From positions 78,451-142,450 of the forward strand of contig BLJB01000149.1 in the NCBI GenBank assembly GCA_013423325.1: a DNA stretch of 64,000 nt, read 5' to 3'. The translations under genes and the position numbers were made by a program. The notes beneath the pieces are model-generated. The model saw only the letters and a program-made list of their open reading frames with translations. It searched no databases and was not told where the DNA came from. Positions 1 to 11,428 of the stretch are shown here, in pieces; position 1 is the first letter of the stretch; every line of letters begins with the position of its first letter. Source of the DNA: Usnea hakonensis. Taxonomy: Eukaryota; Ascomycota; Lecanoromycetes; Lecanorales; Parmeliaceae.

Positions 1-405
1 GACTTCTTTGGGGATTCGGCGGACGTCTCTGTGCGTCATGGGGCTTGGGGGTATGGTCGTGCTAGGTGATTGTGGCCTCAAAGGTACTGCTCTCCATGGT
101 TTGGGGTATTGGGCGAATTCTTCGGGGGTTTGGGGCGCGTCTTTGTGCTTTGTGAGGCTTGGAAAATTGCTCGTGCTAGGTGGATTTGGCCTCACAAGTA
201 CTGGCTTCCCCTTTTTGGGGTCTTGGGCGATTTCGACTCCCTCGAAAAATTTGGAGACAGCTTTGGGCTTTTTAGATTCCGGGGGCATGGTCCTGCTACG
301 TGCTATTGACCTCGAAACTGCTTTTACTTCGTTCGTTTCGGGGTCTCGGATGTGTCTTTCGTGAGGTGTGGGGTCGACTCCGCGCTTCCAATGCTTGGGG
401 AGCAT
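1..405 (-). CDS. N-terminal part of an unrecognised repeat-containing protein, open at the left edge
   Basis: The minus strand is open from a TGA near 540 to base 1, and the first ATG is at 405 with a purine at -3. The 135 visible codons encode a basic protein rich in Pro, Ser and Lys that starts MLPKHWKRGVD. From about residue 35 it shows roughly three degenerate repeats of 38-40 residues, each with an A/LV-x-x-R/S core followed by a Pro-Ser stretch (for example VLVRPNPPST and VPLRPQSPST). Repeat spacing of about 114 and 120 bp is a multiple of three, which fits coding selection. The gene has no stop in the window, so its 3' part is missing. I recognise no family. The plus strand is also open over 8-364, so strand choice rests on composition and the longer run; confidence is modest. 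Confidence 0.4.
   Translation of the reverse strand, partial: MLPKHWKRGVDPTPHERHIRDPETNEVKAVSRSIARSRTMPPESKKPKAVSKFFEGVEIAQDPKKGKPVLVRPNPPSTSNFPSLTKHKDAPQTPEEFAQYPKPWRAVPLRPQSPSTTIPPSPMTHRDVRRIPKEV
45..345. repeat. Degenerate tandem repeat, about 114-120 bp per unit
   Basis: Related blocks start near 45, 153 and 277. Each carries a GTGCTAGG-like core (59-66, 173-180, and CTGCTACG at 293-300) followed by a GGCCTC/GACCTC block and an ACTG/ACTGC block. Copies differ by many substitutions and small indels. The array coincides with the minus-strand partial reading frame described above. Confidence 0.5.
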
Positions 406-1646
406 ATCTGCGGATTCCTGAGAGGCGTGGAAAGACTTGGAGCAAGAGAACTCCGATACCAGGACGCGGTAGAGAGGGAAGGGTCTGATGGGATACGGAT
501 TGGCGTTGCGTGTGCTGAGAGGATACAGAAGCGGCTGTATCAGTCAAGCGGAAAGGAAGACGCTGTGTTGTGGAAGGTGAGAAGCTGGAACAGCCTCCGT
601 TCTTGCTTCAAATTCTAAGAGTATTGTTGAGAGGCTTGGCCCTTGTATGTGTGTGTGTGCGCGCGCGAGAGAGAGGGGGTGTGTGTGTGAATGTGAGTGA
701 GTGCGGGAGTGAGAGGTTATGTTTAGTGGGTGTCAAATGTTATCAATGCAAGAAGATGCTGGAGAGGAAAATATTCCGTCAAGAAAGTATGCATTCTTGT
801 ATAGCCATCAAAGAGCTTCAGGCGGACGTTTCTACTCTGTAAGAAATTGGAGCGAGATGTCCATCCCTCTCCGGCTCCAACGAATCAGAGATTTCAATAT
901 CGACCGAGGCATCCTGCCTGGTGAAAGGTTGAGCTTCAAAATTGAAACCGGGCAGACAATATGATTGAATGACAGCGAGTCGATAGGACGCGAAACGGAT
1001 GCCTGCTTCATGTGGCACTATCGGGCAACATGAAAATTCTTTTGGGATACATCGAATACGAGATTGTAGACCAGGCAGTAGAAATCCGACTGCACGCTTG
1101 CAACCACTACAAATTATAGGGACCACATTGAAAAGTGTTATGTTTTTCCATTGTGAAAATGCTGCCTTCCAAATGTGAAGGCGATTGAGACGTGGACTGC
1201 AAGAGTCGCGCAAGGCTGAGTCGGGAATGAGTGGTGTGGGCTATTTCCGGGGCAGGTTTTTGATTGGAGTGTGAGTGTTTCAGCGACCAAGGACAGGTTT
1301 GAGAAACGGAACAGGGCCACTAGAACTTGAAGTGGGGTCTGCTCTGATAATCATCCACGGACTTCGAAAAGAATGCTGGAAGTATTGTTGTTTCGAAGAT
1401 CTTGCGTCGCAAAAAGACTCTACCTTGGGGTTAAGAAGATTTGGCAAGCAAATGTAGTGCCATGCTGCCGGCATGAGAGAACATGAAGGATCACGTAAAG
1501 ATCAGAGAGATAGAGGAGAGGACACTATCACTAGGTGTATGATACTGCAAGATGCCATTAAACCAATATGTTTGGTAAGCAGCTCTAGTGATCATGATCA
1601 TGCTGTCCCTTTGGTGTTTGGAGCCACAATTCCAGCGTCATGCAAT
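406..1646. other. Intergenic region left of RRB1
   Basis: I see no gene here. Short frames on both strands lack family features. The region holds a GT/GC/GA microsatellite at 646-718 and is otherwise unremarkable. It serves as the 5' side of the left-edge partial gene and the 3' side of the RRB1 homologue. Confidence 0.5.
646..718. repeat. GT/GC/GA microsatellite
   Basis: Runs of GT repeats pass into GCGCGCGAGAGAGA and then further GTGTGT and GAGTGAGT units. This is a simple purine-pyrimidine alternating tract with no coding potential. Confidence 0.85.
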
Positions 1647-3272
1647 TTACACGCTGATCGTCTTGAAAACTCTGCAACTCAAACATGTCAACAATTGCCA
1701 ACGTACTTCCAAAAATAATAAGGGGGTATCGGTCACTCACCCGAACCCTCCACCTCCCGTCCCCATCACACATCCAGGTATTTGGGGGTGCCAGTGGCAT
1801 TCTTTCACCATCTCCATGTAATGTACAAACAGTAATTGCGGTGGGACGTCCCTCACATCTGCTGTATTCTGACTCTCCTCGTCGTCCAACTCCACCGCCA
1901 GATCCCACAGCGTCAATGTATTATCACCTGCCGCCACCGCCACGATGCTGTCGTCAGTCGGATGCCACTCAATACTCGTGATCTGTTCTTTGTGAAAACT
2001 GAACGAAGCAACAGGCGTTGGTGGCGGCCCTGTCTCGTCGGAGGATGAAGGCTTCCACTGCCGTAGATCCCAGCAAGACCAAACGCCGTCATCGGCGCCG
2101 GTAGCGAGAAGGAAGGAGTTTCTCTGGGACCACGAGAGCACATTCACATCCGTATCGCTGACTTTGACGCTTATCTGGGGCTTTCGAGACTTGGAGCGGA
2201 TATCCCAGACTTTGACCGTGCCATCACTGCTGGCAGAAGCGAAGACGTTACGTTCGGTAGGAGACCATTGTATGTCTTCCACACTGCCAGTGTGACCGGA
2301 GAAGGGTCTGCTGTCTGTTGTCCACTTACCTCCTTCGCAAGTCGTTTGAAAGATCTTGCCGTCATTGTCGCCCGTGAGAAGTTTGCCTTGTGGAAAGAGC
2401 GGAGACCAATCCAGTGCATAGCCTTCTGCTCTGTGCATGCGCAAAGTTGAAACGGGCTTCGATTGCTGCTGAGTTATCATTGCGCCTGGATTGTCGAAGG
2501 AGGAGAGGTGGGGTGTGATGTTGTGTATTAGCACTTCGGCGTTTTCTGTCATCGTAGCCGTGAAAGTTGTAGGAGGCTTCGAGGCATCTGTCTGCAGAAT
2601 GTGGTGCGCTCGTATTCGATTGGTAGTTGAAGAAAGGGGTATTGACTTTGTCTCAAGGATCGGCTCAGCGTTCTCGTCATCGTCGTCGTCTTCTTCATCC
2701 GAGTCGTCGTCGTTGCCTCTGTCCATCCTACTCAGCCCGCTAAGCTTCATGACCAGCAGCTCATTATCTTTTGCTCTCCTATTTTCAGCCTGCGTCCCTG
2801 CAACCGCGTAAATCGTCGCCGGAAATGTTTTTCGGTTGTCCCCCAAAGAGTCCTTGATAATGTCGAACGACAGGCATGGCCATGTGGTGCTAAGTGTATG
2901 GAGCATTTCATAGGCAGAAGAATCCGGTGACAGCGTTTCACCTTTTTCCAATGTGTTACGGCCAGGTATGAAAGTCTGCTGATCTACGTCCATGGCATCT
3001 GCGAGAAGTCAGGACGTATGGTTTGCGTGCAGTGGCAGACGTTCGCACAATGATTCTAGCGAGTACCACATACCCCTTCGCTCTTCAGCTTCTCTTTCTT
3101 CGTCTGGTCGCCCGTCTACTCCTGCTTCAAACATGTCTTCCTCGCTCTCGTACTCGTCTTCGAACTCATCCTCAAAGTCTATCTCTTCGCCGTTTTCTGC
3201 CCTGAGAGGTCGGTCACCGCCCTTTAGGGCATCTCCTTCATTATCAAGCTGTTCTGCTGGTCTCTTGGCCAT
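1647..3272 (-). CDS. RRB1: RRB1/GRWD1-like WD-repeat ribosome assembly protein
   Basis: Predicted exons on the minus strand are 3272-3074, 2998-1741 and 1671-1647, giving 493 aa. Introns are 75 and 69 nt with GTATGT/GCAG and GTGAGT/GCAG borders. The first exon is acidic (EDEFEDEYESEED). Exon 2 begins DAMDVDQQTFIPGRN, a signature of the family, followed by about 250 residues with WD repeats (for example GHTGSVEDIQWSP, KVWDIR, SIEWHP, LTLWDL). The last exon adds only the C-terminal VFKTISV tail, expected for fungal Rrb1 and missed by an unspliced reading. In yeast Rrb1 is a nuclear chaperone of ribosomal protein L3 in 60S assembly; that role is inferred from family membership. It is divergent from the SPG1 gene. 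Confidence 0.93.
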
Positions 3273-3814
3273 CTTGGGGATAAAGTGGTGTACTTGTCGA
3301 AAATGATTGGCTCAATGAAGAACCATGCTGTAGTGAAGGTGGTGCATGGGCGAATCTTCTAACGCTCAAAATCTCGCAGAACAAAGTTTTTAGGGTTTCG
3401 GATAAGAACTCGGAAAAGCCTTCAACGGGCGAGGCTAAACCGGGTTGGGTTTGTTTAATATCAAACCTGGATGCTGTGAGCCTGTGCATCTTCACGTTTC
3501 TTCATTTCAGGGATTCAACCATTTTTGATACGTGGGGTGGTCTATACAAATCACAAGATATAGGTAGTCTACCGCACCGCAGTCAACTTTTGTTGACCAA
3601 TCGCTCCTCTTCCTAACGCGTTAATTAATTAAGTTCCCCGCGCTTAAATATCGGAGCTGGACCCTCCCTGACTCCTTTCACATCTCTGGAGACACAAGAA
3701 AACAACACAAGATAAACATAGTCAATTGACCAACTTCTATACATAAATTTGGAGTTACCCGTTGGTCCATTGACCTGCAATTCCTAGCCTGTCGACTTCC
3801 ACTTCTGACGCTGC
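3273..3814. promoter_or_regulatory. Shared 5' region between RRB1 (minus) and SPG1/TEM1 (plus)
   Basis: The 542-bp spacer separates two divergent start codons. It contains an AT-rich TTAATTAATTAAG stretch near 3621-3633 and a CA-rich leader (near 3690-3712) before the SPG1 start. No small gene is visible. Its promoter role is inferred from gene orientation only. Confidence 0.45.
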
Positions 3815-4969
3815 ATGACCCCTCTCATGGACACCCAATATCAGCAAGATCCAATGGCCTCCAGCTTCAAAGCCAACGATGACGAAGCCATGGGCGGCGT
3901 CGACGACAACATGAGCACAACTCCTACAGGTGGCTATGGAAATGGCTACCAAGATGGTTCACGACGCCAGTCCATACAATCAGAGAATTATCCACCTGCT
4001 CAAGGTTCCTTCTCTCCCTCTACAGAATCAGACCCAAACACTCGCTACCCCTCTTCAAGCTCGGGATACCAACAACAAGCGCCGCAACCATATTCGAGAC
4101 CTTCGTCAGGATTGTCAGGGTCAGGGGAAAGGTATGGAGGCTATTCGCAGAATTACCAAGATCAAAAGCAAAGACCCTCGTCAAATCAGGATGCATCAAG
4201 AGGTCAGGGGCAGGGTCAAGGTCAGGCAAGTGTCGTGATTAAAGTTGGTATGGTGGGGGATGCTCAAATAGGAAAGACAAGCCTGATGGTCAAATATGTC
4301 GAGGGCAGTTGGGATGAGGACTACATTCAAACTTTGGGTAAGACAGTGATCTCGACCAAGAGACAATCCTAGGAACGGGGCTGATTAATCAAAGGCGTCA
4401 ATTTCATGGAGAAGACCATCTCAATTCGCAACACAGAAATCACCTTCTCAATCTGGGATCTCGGAGGCCAACGTGAATTCGTCAACATGCTCCCCTTGGT
4501 CTGCAACGACGCAGTCGCCATACTCTTCATGTTTGACCTGACCCGAAAGAGCACCCTCAATTCCATCAAAGAATGGTACCGCCAGGGTCGAGGGTTCAAC
4601 AAGACAGCCATCCCATTGTTGATCGGCACAAAATATGACCACTTCGTCAATTTTCCCAGAGAGGAGCAGGAAGAAATATCTACGCAGGTGAGCAACGTCG
4701 CTTCTCAGTCCTTGTCGCCTACTGATCACTGGCTTTCGCAGGCTCGACGCTTCGCAAAGGCAATGCGAGCAAGTCTGGTATTCAGTAGCACAAGCCACAG
4801 CATCAACGTGCAAAAGGTATATAACCTCCCGAGCCATTGAATATTCGATGCTAACACATCTAAGATCTTCAAGATCGTCCTCTCAAAAGCCTTCGACCTC
4901 AGATGCACTATTCCCGAAATCGAAAACACTGGCGAACCTCTCCTGATCTACCAGCACGTGGCGGATTAG
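3815..4969 (+). CDS. spg1: Spg1/Tem1-type small GTPase of the septation/mitotic exit network
   Basis: Exons 3815-4337, 4395-4687, 4742-4816 and 4865-4969 join in frame to 331 aa; introns are 57, 54 and 48 nt. The Ras-like domain starts near residue 142 with IKVGMVGDAQIGKTSLM (P-loop), continues with the WDLGGQREF switch II motif and LIGTKYDHF (the NKxD-equivalent TKYD), and ends QHVAD. These match the Spg1/Tem1 family that triggers the septation initiation or mitotic exit cascade at spindle pole bodies. A roughly 140-residue N-terminal extension rich in Ser, Gln, Tyr and Gly, ending in an RGQGQGQGQ run, precedes the GTPase fold. Other ATGs at 3830 and 3854 could also start the protein within this extension. 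Function is inferred from the family. Confidence 0.93.
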
Positions 4970-5536
4970 TTGCTCTGATACTATACCTGCTAAGGATGAA
5001 TGAGACATGGCTTATGGGCAGAGATTTCAATTTGCGACTCGCATGATTAAGCACGGAGCTAGGGGAGAAATGGCGGTGTTCAAGCGGGAGGGACAGCTAT
5101 ACGATCTGTGTCTGTGGGCTGCTGAAAATGTTGTACTCTATGAGCTAAGAGCTCGCATGAGAATTTAAAAATGAAAGACTCTGGAAATTCCAATTGCTCA
5201 TACTGTTTGACTACCGTTGCTCGTTTATAATACAGTGGTGAAAAGCGCGCCAACATCAGTCACCAGCTGCCCTGTCCTTAAACGAGTCCTGTGACATTAT
5301 AAGTATTACTGCCATTGTTGCTTTCATTGATTGGGCTCATCTGCATTAAAGACGAGGCCTGAGGTCCAGTCTTTCCGAATCTCTTCGTCATCAGCTAATT
5401 ACCCCTTGTTCCAATTACAAAGGGAAGAATCTTACCATTGCAACGGTAGCATCGACGCTCATTAATAGGACATTTTGCCGATTATTCATGTTTCGATACC
5501 CAAGCGGCGCTCATGATTGCGCATGACTCATATCTT
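4970..5536. other. Intergenic, convergent 3' ends of SPG1 and dscA
   Basis: This 567-bp spacer lies between the stop of the GTPase gene and the stop of the minus-strand ubiquitin ligase gene. I see no gene, repeat or RNA in it. Confidence 0.5.
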
Positions 5537-8158
5537 TCATAAAGGCGGCAAATTCTCTCTACAAATGGGACATTGCAATCTATAACGCATCCAGCCTTCC
5601 AAACAGCCACTGTGGAATACGTGCTTGCAGGGCGTAACCATGTACGCTCGCCGCGCAAAAAGAGTGGTTGACAAAGCTGTAGAAGCACTGCCCTGGTTCT
5701 CGGCGTTTGTCGAAACACCTTTGCGTACAACGGGGACGTTGATGTTCTCCGTGCAGATGGCGCAGTCAAAGACTGCCGTGCTAGGGTTTGATCTAGTGCT
5801 GCCTGTTCTGGGCTGCAATGATGGGGAACCGGGAGGGGTGGGAAAGGAACTCATGGCTTGTGTAAATCCAATCGGCATATCTGACCCGGACTCTTCATCC
5901 CCTTCTCCCCGGAGAATAGGGTGATAATCATACGCAGGCGGTGCCCAGCCTTTTGGAACGAAGAAGCGTGGTCCAAGAACTTCTTGACTGCCGAGCGCCC
6001 AAACCTGCAACCATACCCAAGCGATGAAGATGTATGCCATAATCCTATCATTGCCGAAGAACAAAACATTTTGGGGTACGGTATAAAAGTACGCGATGGG
6101 CGCAAGTCGAAGGATGCTCTGTCCGATGATGAAGTCCCAGCGTAAAGCGCGACGACAATTACGAATGATATTACGGTTGATCTGCGGGAGCCAGAGGGAG
6201 AGATATATGAAGCACAAAGTATTAGTGTAAAAAGAGCGGAGGGGAATGGGCCAGGTTGTGGCGTGCAAAGACAGGAAGACTAGGCCGAGGAGGAGAAAGT
6301 AAAACTTCGAGTAGAGGGCGGACATTTCGCGGCGGGCAGTGTTGAGCGTGGTGGCCTGCGCTGCTGGCTGGGTTGCGGTATTTTCGCGATTGTTGGCGGT
6401 TTCTGCATCAACATCCTGGTCAGACGGAACAATGATTGGTGTGGCTCCTGTGTCTGTTGGTCGACGAGCCGTCACGGGAAGTGGAAGGATGTCTGCTCCG
6501 GCAACTGTGACGATGCCTGCAGGTGCTGGCGCAGTGGTCGCTGCAGGTACTGGTGTTGTGTTGGTCTGTGCAATTTCATTCCGCGGTCTTTGCCTTTGTC
6601 TCTCCCTCTCTTGCCTTTCTGGCGCTTGGACTGTCCAAATATCCATCAGAAACTTCATGCCAAAGAAGCTCACACCCAAGAAAGACAAGAATGCTGTAGC
6701 AACCAGAGGTAAGAATGCCTCATCAATCATCATGCTGATAACCATGAACAGCATGCATGCGAAGCCATCACCTAAAGCCATTACTGCAATCGTATAGAAG
6801 CTGATTCGGCTCTTAGTCGACGGCGTCGGGGCATCCTTCATCTGTCTAATGAGGAGGAACACTTGCGCGCAGGTGACAGCAGCAAAGGCAATGATACAAT
6901 GCCTGGCCACTCGCATGTATGACTCAAGCTTCCGACCATTCAAATGCAAGCCCTCCCGAGGTGCAAAGTCTGGGGGGCCTTTTGACTCAAGTACGAAACC
7001 ACAATCAGGAGAAAAGATTAAGGCAGACATCCTTATATTCGGCGCTGAGGGCATTGCAGCGCCGGTGGGGAATCGCAATTCATTCTCCAATCTGCTAAAA
7101 TTGATGCTGGTGTCTTCATTCGGGTGCTGTTGCAGGTACACGATGAACTCGCAATGCGGGATCGGAAAAAGAGCGTCGGAAGGGTTATGCGGTGAGGAAC
7201 TCCATGGATTTGAGACAGTGCCGAAGTCTGCCTCTTGCGCATCGACTGTAGACTTGAGGCTTTGAGAGAGCACCTTCTGAGCAAGAGAAAAAGCACGACC
7301 GGACAATGTAAAGTGCGGCAAAGCAAAGATGCCAGCAAATCTACGTCGTCAGCTTACTTCGCACAAACTGGAACAGTACCCGGAAACTTACTTTTCTGAT
7401 GTTGTAGAAAGGACGATGCCTCCCTGCAAGGGATAATGCACACCGTGTAGGCTCATTTCCCAGCCGTCTCCGCTCGACGACTCGTCTTTGATCGACATGG
7501 TTGCTTTAATGTCCCTAGCAAGCCCATCGTCTTCCAGTCCAAAATTGACATCTTCGTCGCTCCCTTCATGCATGTGGAGTCGGAGGTCCCCACTCTGCCC
7601 CGTGATGTTTCGATTGAAATTTTGCGATACATAACCAATCCGAGGAGTCAACGCACTGAGGTTCAGTGGTGGAGACATCAATCCTTCTCCTAGCCTGGAC
7701 CGGGTCCACTCTCCACGGATTATACCTGTGACATTTTGGTAAAGTGGAGCAGGATCATCGAAAGGTTTCATCGTAGAGAGTATTTTGTCGACCGTTTTCT
7801 GCTCCTTGTCATCTTTTACCGGCTTTCCCGAGGGTGAAGATGCGTTGTTAAAGATCGAGGTGGACTCAAAGGTATTGCAGATGTGTTGTAACTGCTCTTT
7901 TGCCCGATCTTGTACGTCCAGTAGCAAGTCCCATGCGTAGCCATCGTTCTGCCTCAGTCCTGTAAGGTTCAACCAGCGATTGTTCGGGGCATCGAGACCA
8001 CCGTAATTTGAGGTGTTGAGGACATTCAAAGCCTTTCGCTCTTCGATTATCGATACTTGTATGTCCCGTTGCTGCGAAAGAGACGGAGATTGGGAGTCCG
8101 GCGAGAGGAACAGGAACAGCAGGAGGAAAACAACGAGTGCAATCCTTGGAGTGTCCAT
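5537..8158 (-). CDS. dscA: Dsc E3 ubiquitin ligase complex subunit A (Tul1-like RING membrane protein)
   Basis: Exons 8158-7392 and 7340-5537 give 856 aa across a 51-nt intron (GTAAGT/GTAG). The protein begins MDTPRIALVVFLLLFLFLS, a signal peptide/anchor. A luminal region of about 300 residues with many N-glycosylation sequons follows (NLT, NIT, NVT), then several transmembrane segments from about residue 400, a variable Ala/Thr/Pro/Arg-rich loop, and a C-terminal RING-H2: CAIC...CKHVFHSGCLEGW...CPICRENLPPL. This is the architecture of Tul1/DscA, the Golgi/endosome ligase that ubiquitinates membrane proteins and activates SREBP in Aspergillus and fission yeast. An earlier in-frame ATG at 8164 is possible; 8158 is chosen because it has G at +4 and matches the usual family start. 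Divergent from MPP-alpha. Confidence 0.93.
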
Positions 8159-8502
8159 TAGCATCAACCTGCTGGCCTCCGCCAGATAGAGTCGCCACAC
8201 AGGCACTTGAGATGAATGATATTCATTCCTGCTGACACGAGTCTTCACAGGCTGTTACTTCATCGGGTAAAGAGCCTCTTCTATTGTATTGCGCCAAATG
8301 TTCGAAAGAGTGATACGCTCCTTCGCTCGTTCCTAGATCTAATTCGCCGTTGATTTGCCGATCGCGGATACTATTCTCCGCATACCTGCCGACTTTCCTC
8401 GCTCAGCCCTACCAAAATACGGGTAGGAACTTTTTATCGGACAGGCAACTCTACAGCTTTCATCGTACTACGTATCGCTTTTGTACGGCTGATCTTGGAG
8501 AC
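8159..8502. promoter_or_regulatory. Shared 5' region between dscA and MPP-alpha
   Basis: The spacer between the two divergent start codons is 344 bp and holds no other gene. Both promoters must lie here or in the first transcribed parts. No specific factor site was identified. Confidence 0.45.
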
Positions 8503-10333
8503 ATGGGTTCTAGCATGCAATCCTCATCGTCACGGGCGCTCGTGCGTCTGTCAACAAGATCCTTTAGATCAGCTCCGAATTGGCCTCGTATATCGCGAAG
8601 ACGACTTGCCACAACTATTGACCAAGCACCAAAAGTGAGCCCCCTTCGATCAAATGACACTTCACTCTGTGGGGAACCTTGCTAACAGAATCCAGGATCC
8701 CTCCGAGTTCGACCAGATCAGCACTCTGCCAAATGGCGTCCGTGTAGCCACTGAAGCTCTTCCAGGGCCCTTTTCAGGTGTCGGTGTGTTTGTGGACGCT
8801 GGATCACGTTACGAAAGTGAAGAACTACGAGGCGTCAGCCATATTTTAGACCGTTTGGCGTTTAAATCTACGGGCTCCAGAACTTCAGACGAGATGCTCG
8901 AATCTCTGGAGAGCCTCGGCGGAAACATACAATGCGCATCCTCGAGAGAATCGCTCATGTATCAATCCGCCAGCTTCAATTCTGCTGTCCCTACAACCTT
9001 GGGTCTCCTCGCAGAGACAATACGAGACCCCCTGGTCACAGATCTCGAGGTCCAACAGCAACTAGAGACAGCCGAGTATGAGATTGGGGAGATTTGGTCA
9101 AAGCCTGAGCTCATATTGCCCGAGCTCGTCAACGTGGCTGCTTACAAAGACAACACCCTGGGGAACCCACTGCTCTGCCCGCAAGAACGCCTAGCTTTCA
9201 TCGATAGAAATACAGTGCAGAAGTATCGCGACACCTTCTTCCACCCGGAAAGAATGGTGGTAGCCTTTGCGGGCGTTAGGCATGACGAAGCCCTTAAATT
9301 GACGGAGCAGTACTTTGGCGATATGCAAAGTCGGCAAGGTCCCAGCATCTCCCAATTTGGCTCCGACGTCTCGATGTCAGAAACGTCTACTCAGCGCTCG
9401 TCCCTATCCAGCTGCTCATCATCGATATCATCAGTTTACTCTTCGCCATCGCCCACACCGCCTTCGCCACCACAGTCCTCATCAAGGCTTCTCTCGAGCA
9501 TACCGTTCCTCAAAAATCTATCCACCTCCGCTTCCGCTCAAGCGTCTGTCTCGGACGTTTCTCCGTCGCAGGTTCATTCGACTGGCTTTGACACTCCTGC
9601 CCATTACACCGGGGGTTTCCGCTCTCTTCCTCCCCTTCCCCCACCGCCAAATCCAGCTCTACCCGATCTCACATATATCCACTTAGCCTTTGAGGCCCTT
9701 CCAATCACGTCTGAAGACCTCTACGCGCTGGCAACTCTACAGACTTTACTGGGGGGTGGAGGCTCGTTCAGCGCCGGTGGCCCTGGAAAGGGCATGTATT
9801 CACGACTCTATAGGCATGTGCTTAATCAGCACGGCTGGGTTGAGTCTTGTGTTGCGTTCAACAATTCATATACCGACTCTGGGCTTTTCGGAATCAGCGC
9901 TAGCTGCTACCCCCAGCGAGCGTGGCAAATGTTAGATGTCATGTGCTGCGAGTTACAAAATCTAACCTTGGAAAGTGGAAACAGATCTCTACGAGTGGCA
10001 GAAGTCAACAGAGCAAAAAACCAGCTGAGAAGTTCTCTGCTCATGAACCTCGAAAGCCGGATGGTAGAACTAGAGGACCTAGGAAGGCAAGTCCAAGTCC
10101 ATGGACGCAAAGTTGGGGTTAGAGAGATGTGCGCGAAGATCGATGCCCTTACAGTCGAAGACTTGAGGAAAGTCGCACAGCAGGTCTTCGGAGGCAATGT
10201 TAAGAATGCAGGACAAGGCAGTGGAGTGCCTACCATTGTCTTACAGGAAGGCTCGACCGCTGATGCCAAGGTGGATTTTGGATGGGAAAGAATTCAGAAT
10301 ACGATCTCGAAATGGAAGCTGGGGAGGAGATAG
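8503..10333 (+). CDS. MAS2: Mitochondrial processing peptidase alpha subunit
   Basis: Exons 8503-8634 and 8696-10333 give 589 aa with a 61-nt intron (GTGAGC/CCAG). Exon 1 encodes an Arg/Ser-rich mitochondrial presequence ending RRRLATTIDQAPK. The M16 fold follows: TLPNGVRVATEALPGPF, then RGVSHILDRLAFKST, where the catalytic HxxEH of the beta subunit is replaced by HILDR, as in non-catalytic alpha subunits. The glycine-rich substrate-binding loop is visible as LLGGGGSFSAGGPGKGMYSRLY. A Ser/Pro-rich stretch of about 90 residues (SSLSSCSSS...) sits between the two halves. With the beta subunit it removes presequences in the matrix; this is established for the family. Divergent from dscA. Confidence 0.95.
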
Positions 10334-11428
10334 AGAGTAAGATGGATTTGTACGAACGTGTAGACAATTATAGTAAAGCCATTCAACTTCCGAGCTGGTC
10401 CTTTGTCTGGGATCTGGTTGGATCCCGGAGACGCCTTCCTTTCAAGACACCGTACTCCACAAGTGAACGATGAGTGCTAAGACTTTGCCAATAGTTGCTT
10501 GTCCCACGAGGCCCCCATCACCCACCACAAGTACTACAAGTTCCTTCTAAAGCAGCACCGACTTGAGACGCGGCTTGTAACGCTGACCGCTAACTACTTA
10601 TCACCTTCGCCCACATTTTTCCAGTACACTACCTTGGAGAATTTCCTCCCCCAGCACACAAAATACATCTGCATCACAACCCGTACACCGCCGGAACCGA
10701 AAAGCCGTTCAAAAAGGTGGGAAGAAACATCTAAAGACGACTGGGCTTCTACTAGTGAAGGACAGCCAATGTCGAATCTTCCCCGTCAGATTGGCCGATT
10801 GACTGATGTGTAGCGTATGTTGTACGTCATTACTCTACTACTGATTGCGTTACGCGAATTATATCGCGTGTTGTGGTGGAGGGACGTGGGGTTTGCGAGA
10901 GAGTCGCTTCGGACGGATTTGTCGTTTCGATGCTGTGCGTTGAGACTCTTGAAGGGGGGGATTCAGGGTTAAGACTGTGCTTGTATTTGTATAGCTGATG
11001 AAATCGCCGCGATGGCGAGGGGATGGGGAAGGATGTCACGGCTTTGGGGGAAGTGAGGTGCAAAGAGTGTTACTTATATTGTACTATGGAACATATCGAG
11101 CTGATTTGAGAGGCAGGTCTGCCAGAAAGTATCGAGCGTAAATACTACCGGCCTCTGAGGACATTAGATGATACGATGATTTCTCCGGGAGCTGTGAAAC
11201 TTCATTGGGGGCTTTTTTCCGTGAGCTTGTTCGTTTTTATTATTCTAGGTCGATGGGAAAATGGGGGCAGGCAAGAATGATTGTTTGACTTAAATTACCC
11301 AGCATACTCAGCGCATCAAAAAACTTTCAGGCGCAGGAGACCCTTGCTTGGTCAATCAGCACCCATACCGACTTCTAGTCTTCCAAATCGACCTCTTCAC
11401 CAATTTCTGCTCAGTCTGCAACACTTTG
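10334..11428. other. Intergenic, between MPP-alpha and the LITAF-like gene (convergent)
   Basis: Small open frames at 10499-10813 and 10830-11063 have no domain features, biased composition and no splice support. I regard the region as 3' flanks of two convergent genes. Confidence 0.5.

Noticed and set aside
8..364. Plus-strand open frame of 118 codons over the left-edge repeats
   Set aside because: Composition is Gly/Leu/Trp/Cys-rich with no family features; the minus strand is open for longer, has an ATG and a more protein-like composition. I cannot exclude the plus strand entirely.
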